From Bacteroidales bacterium UBA1217 (GTDB taxonomy: Bacteria > Bacteroidota > Bacteroidia > Bacteroidales > P3): 54,052 nt of DNA. Below, piece after piece: positions 36,121 through 43,860 of the stretch. The stretch is taken from NCBI GenBank assembly GCA_002309335.1, contig DBXH01000006.1, positions 495-54,546 of the forward strand. Direction: 5' to 3'. The translations under genes were made by a program, and so were the position numbers. The first letter of the stretch is position 1, and each line of letters begins with the position of its first letter. The notes beneath the pieces were generated by a model. The model was not told the origin of the DNA, did not search any database, and saw only the letters and a list, made by a program, of their open reading frames with translations.

Positions 36121-37474
36121 ATACACTTTTGCAACGCTTTTCCTGTTTCTGGCAATTACGGTTCAGGCAGGTGCCTACGACTTTAAGAAGTCGTTGCAAG
36201 GTGGTGTTACGCTATATTTTTCTATTTCGAAAAGTGTTGACAGTGAAGTCTCTGTTGTTGCTCCTTTGGGCGAGAAGGGTTATGGCAATATGCAGCAACC
36301 ATCGGGCAGGGTGACGATACCTGACGAGGTGCAATATGACGGCGAACGTTACCGTATTACCGCCATAGGGCCAAATGCTTTTGCCGGCTGCGATGTTACG
36401 GCGGTTACAATTCCCGAAGGTGTTACGAAGATAGAAATTGGAGCATTCGATAAATGCTCTGTGTTGCGGTCGCTGACGTTGCGGTGCGACAGCCTTGCGC
36501 AAGCGGTAAACGCCTTCGGGGGTTGCAAGGTGCTAGATACAATTGTTATTGATGAAAGTGTCCGTGTGCTTCCTCCTTTTGTTTTTGCAGAGCTTAAGAC
36601 GCTGAAATACATACGTCTGCTTGCCAATGGAGAGCGGATGAAGAACCTCTTTTTCGGCTCAAAGTCGAAGGCTGTGCTTGCCGTAGGCGGAGGTGTGAGT
36701 TTGATTCCGCCGTTCTTATGTTACAATTTTACTGGATTGCAAGATGTTGATTATGAGGATGAGGGACGAAGTCTTTCGACGATAGGTCAATGTGCTTTTG
36801 CCGGATGCACCGGCTTGCGCAATATAGAGATTGCGGCAAATGTTTCAAGAATAGAGCCTTACGCCTTTGCTCATTGTTTGCCACAGTCGCTTACATTTGT
36901 TTCCAAGCGTCCGCCATCGGTTTCGGAGATTGCGTTTTATGGCATTGACGGCCAGACGCCTGTTTACATACCCTGTTCGTCGCGAGGCGTTTATGCCAAT
37001 TCGAGGGTGGGACGTTTTTTCGGTAATTTGGTGTATTCAGAAGATTGTGGTGGCGGAGGAGATGCGGAAGTGATCTACGTGCACGATACAGTTTTTATTC
37101 ACGACACGGTGTATTTGCCTTATACGGAATTTGTTGACAAGCATTTTGCTCGACAGGATGATGCTGTTGCAATCGAAGAGGATGAATCGGATGAGAGTGA
37201 AGAAAAAGTGGAAGAAGATGAGGTGGAACAGGAACGGCAGTGGATTTTTATTGATGGTAAGGTGTTGCGAATCAGTCGCGCAAAGATGATGAGAGGTGTG
37301 AGTGTGAGGGTTTTTGACGACAAGGGTCGTCTTGTGGTTGACGAGCGGATTCCTGACGACCAGCCGGTTGACAACTATTATGTCAAGTTGCCTAAACGCC
37401 AGCGTTATTTCTTGAGGTTTGATATGGGCGCACCGATTGTGGTGGATGTAGCAACGCAAGAAATAAAATTATGA
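36113..37474 (+). CDS. secreted BspA-type leucine-rich repeat protein
   Basis: The product has 453 residues with a signal peptide (about 1-20, ending VQAGA). Residues 60-290 contain BspA/TpLRR units such as ITAIGPNAFAGCDVTAVTIP and LSTIGQCAFAGCTGLRNIEI, each near 23 residues. A region rich in Asp and Glu (about 345-370) separates the LRR part from a C-terminal segment (WIFIDGKVLRISRAKMMRGV, then VFDDKGRLV) that folds like a sorting domain but lacks a clean T9SS consensus. Such proteins bind host or microbial surfaces. Its start codon overlaps the dxs stop (ATGAATAA), so translation may be coupled. Confidence 0.85.
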   Translation: MNKYTFATLFLFLAITVQAGAYDFKKSLQGGVTLYFSISKSVDSEVSVVAPLGEKGYGNMQQPSGRVTIPDEVQYDGERYRITAIGPNAFAGCDVTAVTIPEGVTKIEIGAFDKCSVLRSLTLRCDSLAQAVNAFGGCKVLDTIVIDESVRVLPPFVFAELKTLKYIRLLANGERMKNLFFGSKSKAVLAVGGGVSLIPPFLCYNFTGLQDVDYEDEGRSLSTIGQCAFAGCTGLRNIEIAANVSRIEPYAFAHCLPQSLTFVSKRPPSVSEIAFYGIDGQTPVYIPCSSRGVYANSRVGRFFGNLVYSEDCGGGGDAEVIYVHDTVFIHDTVYLPYTEFVDKHFARQDDAVAIEEDESDESEEKVEEDEVEQERQWIFIDGKVLRISRAKMMRGVSVRVFDDKGRLVVDERIPDDQPVDNYYVKLPKRQRYFLRFDMGAPIVVDVATQEIKL

Positions 37475-37481
37475 TGGATTT

Positions 37482-37540
37482 GCATAAAATATGCGTAAAG
37501 TCAGAATTGCCCCAGAGTTGACCCAGAATTGACTTAAATT
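37482..37540 (+). repeat. dispersed repeat: GCATAAAATATGC palindrome plus 11-bp period tract
   Basis: The palindrome GCATAAAATATGC is followed by GTAAAG and 11-base units AAGTCAGAATT, GCCCCAGAGTT, GACCCAGAATT and GACTTAAATT. It starts 8 bases after the LRR stop. It is the second copy of the family seen at 19655 and shares palindrome, spacing and 11-base period but differs in several bases, so the copies are old. Confidence 0.7.
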
Positions 37541-37562
37541 TGCAAATCTATTATAAAAAAAT

Positions 37563-37593
37563 TTTGCCAATCCGTTTTTTTGTTGTATTTTTG
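37563..37593 (+). promoter_or_regulatory. consensus promoter TTTG-N19-TATTTTTG of the mmd cluster
   Basis: TTTG at 37563-37566 and TATTTTTG at 37586-37593 are separated by exactly 19 bases. It lies 119 bases before mce, giving a leader of about 110 bases without a clear fold. It is the best promoter for the mce-mmd operon. Confidence 0.82.
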
Positions 37594-37711
37594 TTTTTTC
37601 AAGTGAAATTAATACATTGTTGTTTCGCAATGTATTAGTTGTGAAAATGTGTGTTTTTCGCACTCAAAAACGGAATAATAAATAGAAATACTAAAATAAA
37701 AAACAAGAATT

Positions 37712-38119
37712 ATGACACCTTCACACATCGAACACATTGGTATAGCAGTTACCAATCTGGATGAAGCTATCAAGTACTGGGAAGATGTAATGGGCCTCAA
37801 GTGCTACGCTATTGAGGAGGTTACGGACCAGAAAGTTAAAACGGCGTTTTTCAAAATCGGCGACGTGAAAATCGAGCTTCTCGAGCCTACCTGCCCTGAG
37901 AGCACCATTGCGTCGTTCATTGAGAAGAACGGTGGCAAGGGTGGTATGCACCATATCGCTTTTGCTGTAGAAAACACCGACGCAGCCTTGAACGAATGCA
38001 AGGAGAAGGGCGTCCGCCTTATCGACCAGCAGTCGCGCGGCGGTGCCGAAGGCCTGCATATTGGCTTTCTGCACCCCAAGAGTACATTGGGCGTTCTCAC
38101 TGAACTCTGCTGCAAATAA
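37712..38119 (+). CDS. mce: methylmalonyl-CoA epimerase
   Basis: The product has 135 residues, the family length. It is one VOC (glyoxalase-type) domain pair: HIEHIGIAVTNLDEAIKYW at the start and GGMHHIAFAVENTDAAL in the second half, with the metal-binding His residues in these two strands and Glu in TELCC near the end. The enzyme interconverts (2R)- and (2S)-methylmalonyl-CoA. It is the first gene of the cluster with mmdA, oadG, mmdC and mmdB. Confidence 0.95.
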   Translation: MTPSHIEHIGIAVTNLDEAIKYWEDVMGLKCYAIEEVTDQKVKTAFFKIGDVKIELLEPTCPESTIASFIEKNGGKGGMHHIAFAVENTDAALNECKEKGVRLIDQQSRGGAEGLHIGFLHPKSTLGVLTELCCK

Positions 38120-38139
38120 ATGAATTTTCGAGGTGGAGC

Positions 38140-38156
38140 CAGTCCGTTAAGGACTG
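38140..38156 (+). other. small intercistronic hairpin between mce and mmdA
   Basis: CAGTCC and GGACTG pair around a GTTAA loop. It has no T-run and lies 40 bases before mmdA. It may protect or process the mRNA rather than terminate it. Confidence 0.4.
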
Positions 38157-38196
38157 TGTGTAAGCCTCACATTATAAACCTACAAATAATTCAAAT

Positions 38197-39756
38197 ATGG
38201 CATTTGAAGAAAAAATAAAGGAACTTCTCGACAAGAGAAATGAAGCCAAGATGGGCGGCGGTCAGAAGCGCATCGACAAACAGCACGAACAGGGTAAGTT
38301 GACTGCCCGTGAGCGCATTGCCTTACTCCTCGACGAGGGCTCGTTCGAAGAGTTTGATATGTTTGTCACCCATCGTTGTACTAATTTTGATATGCAGAAG
38401 CAGTCGTTCCTGGGCGACGGTGTTGTTACCGGTTACGGTACTATCGACGGTCGTCAGGTTTATGTCTTTGCTCAGGATTTCACCGTATTTGCCGGTTCGC
38501 TGTCGGAGACTATGTCGCTGAAAATCTGCAAGGTTATGGATCAAGCTATGAAGGTCGGCGCTCCCGTTATCGGTCTTAATGACTCGGGTGGAGCCCGTAT
38601 TCAGGAAGGCTGCAACTCGCTGGCCGGCTATGCTGAGATCTTTGAGCGCAACATCCTTGCTTCGGGTGTGGTGCCTCAGATTTCCGCCATCTTCGGTCCT
38701 TGCGCCGGAGGTGCTGTATATTCGCCTGCTCTGACTGACTTTATTCTTATGTCGAAAGAGAACAGCTATATGTTCCTCACTGGCCCGAAGGTTGTGAAGA
38801 CCGTTACCGGCGAGGATGTGACTACCGACAAGCTGGGCGGCGCTATGGTTCACGCCACCAAGTCGGGTGTGGCTCATTTCGTTGGCGAGACAGAGGAGGC
38901 TACCCTCCAACTGATCCGCGATATTATCAGCTACATTCCTTCGAACAACTTTGAGGAGGCTCCCTATGTTCCGACCGAGGACCCGATTGACCGTCTTGAG
39001 GACAGTCTTAACTCGATAATACCCGAGAACCCCAACCAGGCCTACGATGTAAAAGATGTTATCAATGCTATCGTCGATGACGGCAAATTCCTTGAAGTTC
39101 ACGAGAAATTCGCTCCCAATCTGGTAGTCGGTTTCGCCCGCTTCGGTGGTGTGTCTGTTGGTGTAGTCGCCAATCAGCCTAAGTCGATGGCCGGCGTACT
39201 TGACTGCAACAGTAGCCGCAAGGGTGCCCGTTTTGTCCGTTTCTGCGACGCTTTCAATATTCCTCTCGTTACATTGGTCGACGTACCTGGCTTCCTGCCC
39301 GGAACAGGTCAGGAGTATGCCGGTGTCATTGCTCACGGTGCAAAGTTCCTCTTTGCCTACGGCGAGGCTACAGTGCCCAAGGTCACCGTCACCCTCCGCA
39401 AATCCTATGGCGGTGCACACATCGTTATGTCGTGCAAGCAGTTACGTAGCGACATCAACTACGCTTGGCCGACGGCTCAGATTGCCGTTATGGGTGCCAG
39501 TGGCGCTACCGAAGTGCTGCAGGGCCGTGCCCTCAAGGATATTACCGATCCTGAGGAGAAAGCCAAGTTTATGGCCGAGAAGGAGAAGGAATACAACGAT
39601 CAGTTCGCAAATCCTTACAATGCAGCCAAGTATGGTTACATCGATGATGTCATTGAGCCTCGTAACACCCGTTTCCGCGTGATCCGTGCTCTGCAGGCTC
39701 TGGCAACAAAGAAGGATGCTCTGCCGTTGAAGAAACATTGCAATATTCCTTTGTAG
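38197..39756 (+). CDS. mmdA: methylmalonyl-CoA decarboxylase/carboxylase, carboxyltransferase subunit
   Basis: The product has 519 residues, typical of the carboxyltransferase of biotin-dependent acyl-CoA carboxylases and decarboxylases. It has both crotonase-type lobes: GLNDSGGARIQEGCNSLAGY and SAIFGPCAGGAVYSP in the N-lobe, and VTLVDVPGFLPGTGQEYAGV and MGASGATEVLQGR in the C-lobe. In an operon with oadG, a biotin carrier and the membrane OadB subunit it most likely transfers CO2 from (S)-methylmalonyl-CoA to biotin, giving propionyl-CoA. It acts in the cytoplasm at the membrane-bound complex. Propionyl-CoA carboxylase is the alternative name. Confidence 0.94.
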   Translation: MAFEEKIKELLDKRNEAKMGGGQKRIDKQHEQGKLTARERIALLLDEGSFEEFDMFVTHRCTNFDMQKQSFLGDGVVTGYGTIDGRQVYVFAQDFTVFAGSLSETMSLKICKVMDQAMKVGAPVIGLNDSGGARIQEGCNSLAGYAEIFERNILASGVVPQISAIFGPCAGGAVYSPALTDFILMSKENSYMFLTGPKVVKTVTGEDVTTDKLGGAMVHATKSGVAHFVGETEEATLQLIRDIISYIPSNNFEEAPYVPTEDPIDRLEDSLNSIIPENPNQAYDVKDVINAIVDDGKFLEVHEKFAPNLVVGFARFGGVSVGVVANQPKSMAGVLDCNSSRKGARFVRFCDAFNIPLVTLVDVPGFLPGTGQEYAGVIAHGAKFLFAYGEATVPKVTVTLRKSYGGAHIVMSCKQLRSDINYAWPTAQIAVMGASGATEVLQGRALKDITDPEEKAKFMAEKEKEYNDQFANPYNAAKYGYIDDVIEPRNTRFRVIRALQALATKKDALPLKKHCNIPL

Positions 39757-39839
39757 TGGCTGAGACCTGTGAATGGTTTTAGATCATAGTTAAAATTATT
39801 TGAATCTTTTATTTAAACCTTAAAATATTAAAAAAAACA

Positions 39840-40181
39840 ATGAAAAAAGCTTTTATGACTGGATTCCTCGGAATCGCTTTCGCATTCGCAATGGTTGCCT
39901 GCAATGGCAATGCAACAACAGAAGACACCACCGCCAACACCTGTGATATGGAGCAGGCAGAGGAGGCTTGTATGCATCATTGCCAGATGACATGCCCCGA
40001 CAGTGTGTGCCTTGCTGCCAACTGCGAGAACTGCACTTGCCCTGAAACCAGCCCCTGCAAACAGAAACCTGAGTGCAAAGGTGATGGTCAGTGCTGCAAG
40101 GAAAAGGCTGCTGCTGAAGGCCAGTGCTGCAAGAAAGCCGAAGGCGAGGGTTGCAAGAAAGAATGTGAGAACCATAAATAA
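39840..40181 (+). CDS. small cysteine-rich lipoprotein within the mmd operon
   Basis: The product has 113 residues. The signal FLGIAFAFAMVAC places the lipid Cys at residue 21. The mature 92 residues contain sixteen more cysteines (35, 44, 48, 52, 57, 62, 65, 67, 73, 79, 85, 86, 96, 97, 105, 109), often as C-x2-C, C-x3-C or CC, with Lys and Glu between them. This looks like a periplasmic or surface metal-binding protein. I know no named family. The gene lies between mmdA and oadG, which is unusual, and a strong hairpin follows its stop. Its role in the decarboxylase complex is unknown; chance insertion into the operon is possible. Confidence 0.78.
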   Translation: MKKAFMTGFLGIAFAFAMVACNGNATTEDTTANTCDMEQAEEACMHHCQMTCPDSVCLAANCENCTCPETSPCKQKPECKGDGQCCKEKAAAEGQCCKKAEGEGCKKECENHK

Positions 40182-40204
40182 GATGGTTCTCGTGAGTGTT
40201 GAGG

Positions 40205-40241
40205 GATGAGAGCCGGTGCTGTCCGGTGCCGGACTCTCATC
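40205..40241 (+). other. intercistronic hairpin between the Cys-rich lipoprotein and oadG
   Basis: GATGAGAG (40205-40212) with CTCTCATC (40234-40241), extended by CCGG/CCGG, forms a stem of 12 pairs with one bulged A and a 12-base loop. No T-run follows, so it is not a classical terminator. It could stabilise the upstream mRNA or set the ratio between the upstream genes and the membrane subunits. Confidence 0.55.
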
Positions 40242-40277
40242 ATTCAGCAGTCAAAACTCTTAAATCAAGCAAAAACA

Positions 40278-41264
40278 ATGAATATCATAAATAAAATACT
40301 ATCAGCCGGTATATTTGTTCTGGCATTCTGCGCCTCTCCGTCGTGGGCTCAGACAACGGAACCTGTTGCCGATGATACTGCATTGACACACTTTGAAACC
40401 AACAATCCGCAGAGTGCCATCGGTGTGGACGTGAACGATTTTATTTCAGTTCAGGCCTGCTATGTCGGCAATCAGGATATGTTTGTTGTCATTGACAGTA
40501 TCGACAACGCTGTTGATATCGTCTACCGCACAGAGAGAATGACGTTTGACACAACCCTGCGTATTGTTGCCGACGAATTCCGCGGCCGTCATGACCTTGT
40601 CAACGTGTTGCGCCCCAAGAGTGTGGGCTTTTACGACGGTTATGTTATTTTCCTTGCATCCGCTAAGAAGGATTCATCTTATCTCGCTGTTGTAGACCTT
40701 GACGGCAATATCGTCAATCGTGTCGACTTTGGCTGCTGCAGCTATGCATTCAAAGTTTTCCCCGATGAACTTATTGTTATGGGTCGCAATCCGCTGGGTT
40801 ATGACATTAATGTCCTTGACCTCTCGAACGGCATTGCCAACATCAGCCTCGACGAGGGCTGTGCCACTCGTTTGCACTACCACGTTGCTAAACAGGCCGA
40901 CCGTATCCGCGAGTCGGATCCTGTCGGTATCGGTCTGACCGTTGTGGCAGTGTCGGTTGTGTTCTTGGCTCTGCTCTGCATCTCGCTGATACTTAAAGGT
41001 TATGGCAAGCTGATTATGAAGACTCAGGACCGCAAGGCCAAAAAGGCTTCGGCTATTGCTGCTGCAGAGGTTGCATCGCCTTCGGCATCAGAGATTTCGG
41101 GCGAGATTTATGCTGCCATTGCCGCCGCCATCTATCTTTATGACGAGGAGATGCACGATGAGGAAAACACCATCATCACCATCCAGAAGGTAGAGCGTGC
41201 CTGGACACCGTGGAACGCCAAGTTCTACAATATGAATCATTATTTTAATAATAATAAGAGATAG
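40278..41264 (+). CDS. OadG family subunit with a large extracytoplasmic domain
   Basis: The product has 328 residues from ATG 40278; earlier in-frame starts would add residues before the signal peptide and cross the hairpin. It has a signal peptide (1-25, WAQT), an extracytoplasmic region of about 190 residues (26-215) with repeated short strands such as SYLAVVDLDGNIVNRVDFG that suggest a propeller- or sandwich-like fold, and one transmembrane helix (about 216-239, VGIGLTVVAVSVVFLALLCI). The cytoplasmic tail has EIYAAIAAAIYLY and TIITIQKVERAWTPWNAKFY, the conserved end of OadG subunits. OadG stabilises the decarboxylase complex and the biotin protein. Classical OadG is under 100 residues. 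Confidence 0.85.
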   Translation: MNIINKILSAGIFVLAFCASPSWAQTTEPVADDTALTHFETNNPQSAIGVDVNDFISVQACYVGNQDMFVVIDSIDNAVDIVYRTERMTFDTTLRIVADEFRGRHDLVNVLRPKSVGFYDGYVIFLASAKKDSSYLAVVDLDGNIVNRVDFGCCSYAFKVFPDELIVMGRNPLGYDINVLDLSNGIANISLDEGCATRLHYHVAKQADRIRESDPVGIGLTVVAVSVVFLALLCISLILKGYGKLIMKTQDRKAKKASAIAAAEVASPSASEISGEIYAAIAAAIYLYDEEMHDEENTIITIQKVERAWTPWNAKFYNMNHYFNNNKR

Positions 41265-41271
41265 TAAAACG

Positions 41272-41709
41272 ATGAAAAACTTTAAATTCAAAATAAACGG
41301 CACCGAATACTCAGTTGATATCAATGAGGTTGAAGGTCAAGAGATTACATTGGATGTCAATGGCACGCCTTATAAAGTGACCGTTGACAAGGAACTGAAG
41401 CAGAAACAGGTTGTTATGACAACCCGTACCGCTCCTCGTGTTGCAGCTGCCCCCGGAGGTGAGGTGCAGACTTCGGCACCTGCATCGGCATCGAAAGGCT
41501 CGAAAGTTACCACCCCGCTGCCTGGCACTATTCTTGATGTTTTCGTGAATGTAGGCGACAAGGTTAAGGCCGGTCAGACTGTTGTACTTCTCGAGGCAAT
41601 GAAAATGGAGAACAACATCGAGGCTGATGTTGAAGGTACAGTTACAGAGGTTAAGGTTCGCAAAGGCGATTCCGTCCTCGAAGGCGATGTAATGGTTGTT
41701 ATTGGATAA
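41272..41709 (+). CDS. mmdC: biotin carboxyl carrier subunit of the decarboxylase
   Basis: The product has 145 residues. An N-terminal domain of about 45 residues (KFKINGTEYSVDINEVEGQE) is followed by an Ala/Pro-rich linker and the biotinyl domain, with the biotin lysine in the canonical EAMKMEN motif near residue 110. The linker is shorter than in E. coli AccB, as in other decarboxylase carriers. It carries CO2 from the carboxyltransferase to the membrane subunit. It starts 7 bases after the OadG gene. Confidence 0.93.
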   Translation: MKNFKFKINGTEYSVDINEVEGQEITLDVNGTPYKVTVDKELKQKQVVMTTRTAPRVAAAPGGEVQTSAPASASKGSKVTTPLPGTILDVFVNVGDKVKAGQTVVLLEAMKMENNIEADVEGTVTEVKVRKGDSVLEGDVMVVIG

Positions 41710-41718
41710 TATTTTAGT

Positions 41719-41808
41719 TAAAGGGTTAAAAAAGGATGGAAAGGTTTGCTCCATCCGGTCGCTTGAAAATAACCACTTCCTAAAAACCTTTATAACCTTT
41801 TAAACCTT
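41719..41808 (+). repeat. 9-bp period tract with complementary halves before mmdB
   Basis: The left half has 9-base units such as TAAAGGGTT, AAAAAAGGA and TGGAAAGGT; the right half has the complementary kind, AAAAACCTT, TATAACCTT and TTAAACCTT (41782-41808). Left and right can pair weakly, for example AAAGGTTT with AAACCTTT. It fills the whole mmdC-mmdB spacer and is related to the tract at 21229. No T-run terminator. Confidence 0.6.
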
Positions 41809-41823
41809 AAAAAATAGAAAATA

Positions 41824-42993
41824 ATGAATATTTTAGCTTCAGGTGGCTTTATGGACTTTATGTCGACGCAGCTGGTGCAGTTCCTGCACTACACCGGTTT
41901 CGCCAACGTAGAGTGGGGCCACATAATAATGATTTTTATAGGATTGATATTCATATTTTTGGGTATCAAGAAGGAGTTTGAGCCGCTGCTCCTTGTTCCT
42001 ATTGGATTCGGTATGATAGTGGGTAACATACCTTTCTATCCCGGATTGAAGATAGGTATTTATGAAGACGGTTCGGTGCTGCACATCTTGTATCATGGTG
42101 TGCAGAACGGCTGGTATCCGCCGCTGATTTTCCTCGGCATTGGAGCTATGACCGATTTCTCGGCAATGTTGTCGAATCCCAAGCTGATGCTTATCGGTGC
42201 TGCCGCCCAGGTTGGTATCTTTGCCGCCTATATGGGTGCATTGGCGTTGGGATTTGCTCCGAACGAGGCTGGAGCAATCGGTATTATCGGTGGTGCTGAC
42301 GGTCCTACGGCAATCTTCCTGTCGTCGCAGTTGGCTCCCGACCTGATGGGTGCCATCGCGGTGTCGGCCTACTCGTATATGGCGTTGGTTCCTGTTATTC
42401 AGCCGCCTATTATGCGTGTGCTCACCACCAAGAAGGAGCGCACCATCCGTATGCGTCCTCCTCGTCAGGTTACGAAACTCGAGAAGATTTCATTCCCCAT
42501 TTTGGGTCTCATCTTCTGTGCATTTATCGTGCCGTCGGGTCTTCCGCTGCTGGGTATGCTGTTCTTTGGTAACCTGCTGAAAGAGTGCGGTGTGACCAAG
42601 CGTCTGTCGGAGGTCGCATCAAATGCCATAGTCAATGTCTGCACGCTGCTTATCGGTATCACCGTTGGTGCTTCAACTCAGGCTACCACCTTCCTCACAG
42701 GTCGTTCGGTGTTGATCTTTGCCCTTGGTGCCGGTTCGTTCATCGTAGCCACCACCTTCGGTGTATTGTTTGTCAAATTTATGAACCTTTTCCTGAAGGA
42801 AGGCAACAAGATCAATCCTCTTATCGGTAACTCCGGTGTGTCGGCAGTGCCCGACGCAGCCCGCGTGTCGAACAATGTGGGATTGGAGTACGACAAGACC
42901 AACTATCTGCTCCAGCACGCTATGGGTCCCAATGTGGCCGGCGTGGTAGGCTCGGCAGTTGCTGCCGGTATTCTGCTGGCATTCTTGCACTAA
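41824..42993 (+). CDS. mmdB: sodium-translocating decarboxylase beta subunit
   Basis: The product has 389 residues and eleven or so hydrophobic segments. The conserved Na+ and CO2 site reads GADGPTAIFLSSQLAPDLMG, and a second conserved loop reads TFLTGRSVLIFALGAGSFIV. MmdB/OadB decarboxylates the carboxybiotin of the carrier subunit and uses the energy to move Na+ out. The start MNILASGGFMDFMSTQLVQF is a short amphipathic lead. It is the last gene of the cluster: a strong terminator follows 27 bases after the stop. Confidence 0.95.
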   Translation: MNILASGGFMDFMSTQLVQFLHYTGFANVEWGHIIMIFIGLIFIFLGIKKEFEPLLLVPIGFGMIVGNIPFYPGLKIGIYEDGSVLHILYHGVQNGWYPPLIFLGIGAMTDFSAMLSNPKLMLIGAAAQVGIFAAYMGALALGFAPNEAGAIGIIGGADGPTAIFLSSQLAPDLMGAIAVSAYSYMALVPVIQPPIMRVLTTKKERTIRMRPPRQVTKLEKISFPILGLIFCAFIVPSGLPLLGMLFFGNLLKECGVTKRLSEVASNAIVNVCTLLIGITVGASTQATTFLTGRSVLIFALGAGSFIVATTFGVLFVKFMNLFLKEGNKINPLIGNSGVSAVPDAARVSNNVGLEYDKTNYLLQHAMGPNVAGVVGSAVAAGILLAFLH

Positions 42994-43019
42994 AAATCAA
43001 TTTCATTGATTATAGATTT

Positions 43020-43052
43020 GAGAGCCCCGACGGATGTCGGGGCTCTCTTTTT
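43020..43052 (+). terminator. strong intrinsic terminator of the mmd operon
   Basis: GAGAGCCCCGAC (43020-43031) pairs perfectly with GTCGGGGCTCTC (43036-43047) around a 4-base loop, followed by TTTTT. This 12-pair stem is the clearest terminator in the window. Confidence 0.97.
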
Positions 43053-43135
43053 ATGGCACACGCAAAAAAAAAATTAAAAGAAATCTCCTAACGGAGATTA
43101 TTTTATATAAATGAAATTCTCGTAAGCTATTAATA

Positions 43136-43390
43136 GAAAACCCCTACGGGGTAATAAACTGATAGATATGCGATGTTTTCTCTTTCTGTTTATAGATAAT
43201 TCCTGGCGTGCCATATGGCTGGCCGAAAATGAGGTGATACGCCGATAGATATTTTGTATTCACGTTTTCTATTGATGGATAATCCTTGGTGTGCCGTCGG
43301 CTTGGCTGACAACGGTATAATACGCTGATAGGCGTTTCCTTTTAATAGTATTTTGTATATCAGCCGTTATTATACCCCGTAGGGGTTTTC
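43136..43390. mobile_element. MITE-like element with terminal inverted repeats and an 83-bp internal period
   Basis: The left end (43136-43157, beginning GAAAACCCCTACGGGGTA) and the right end (43370-43390) are inverted copies differing by one inserted base, and weaker similarity continues about 12 bases inwards. Each end is itself a small hairpin (ACCCC-TAC-GGGGT). Inside, the words CTGATAGATA (43159), CCGATAGATA (43242) and CTGATAGGCG (43325) are exactly 83 bases apart; the first two 83-base units also share TTCT-TT-AT-GATAAT and the GTGCC segment. No frame encodes a transposase, so this would be a non-autonomous element or a REP-like structure. I see no clear target duplication. Confidence 0.55.
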
Positions 43391-43455
43391 TCTCAATATT
43401 TGATATGTTGGCTCAACGCTTTTATATTTTTTTTCCCCATATCAAAAAAAGTTCG

Positions 43456-43463
43456 TAATTTTG
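43456..43463 (+). promoter_or_regulatory. -7 box TAATTTTG for the HicB-like gene
   Basis: TAATTTTGCA matches TAnnTTTG and lies 20 bases before ATG 43483, with a TTTTTTTT tract at the -33 position. It gives a nearly leaderless transcript. Confidence 0.65.
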
Positions 43464-43482
43464 CAAAATAAAATAGAGCAAA

Positions 43483-43635
43483 ATGGAATATACGATAATC
43501 ATATACAAGAACCCTAATGGATGGTATACAGGGCAATGCGAACAAGTACCTGAAGCCATATCACAAGGTGAAACTTTGGAAGAGTTAAAGGAGAATATGG
43601 CCGATGCCATAAAGTTAGTACAAGAATCTGTTTAA
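43483..43635 (+). CDS. HicB-like small protein, no HicA partner
   Basis: This 50-residue gene starts MEYTIIIYKNPNGWYTGQCE, continues QVPEAISQGETLEELKENMA and ends in the sequence KLVQESV. The IYKNPNGWYTGQCEQVP strand pair, E-A-x-S-x-G-x-T-x-E-E at the turn, and the helix LKENMADAIKL are the partial RNase-H-like fold of HicB antitoxins. No C-terminal DNA-binding domain follows, so it is the short form. No HicA is encoded on either side; a frame starting at 43635 (overlapping the stop, TAATG) yields only 16 codons. It lies 93 bases after the MITE-like element. Either an orphan antitoxin or a stand-alone HicB-like protein. Confidence 0.75.
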   Translation: MEYTIIIYKNPNGWYTGQCEQVPEAISQGETLEELKENMADAIKLVQESV

Positions 43636-43681
43636 TGATATTTTTCGGCAATCCCCGTCATCCGGATATACAAGATATGAA

Positions 43682-43702
43682 GTAAGCTCCAGTGGAGCTT
43701 AC
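43682..43702. other. 21-bp near-perfect palindrome
   Basis: GTAAGCTCCA and TGGAGCTTAC pair completely around one G. The right arm leads into GCTTACGATAG, nearly the same as GCTTACGGATAG at the start of the structured RNA at 43861. It may be a second, simpler member of the same hairpin family. No T-run follows. Confidence 0.5.
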
Positions 43703-43860
43703 GATAGCAAAGCGGAGAACAAAAAAGTATATGCAAACAGTTGGGAATACCTCAAGTGAAAATCAATTAATATTATATACTAGTTTTTTTTTAACCAATT
43801 AATACACAATAAAAAGAACAGAAATATAGAATAAACAGACATACATAGAAAAGCGTTTGC

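Noticed and set aside
38323..39420. A 365-codon open frame opposite mmdA
   Set aside because: It is a shadow of a highly biased coding sequence; mmdA has all carboxyltransferase motifs.
43136..43390. Possible integron attC site or complete insertion sequence
   Set aside because: No RYYYAAC/GTTRRRY core sites and no transposase frame are present; a non-autonomous element fits better.
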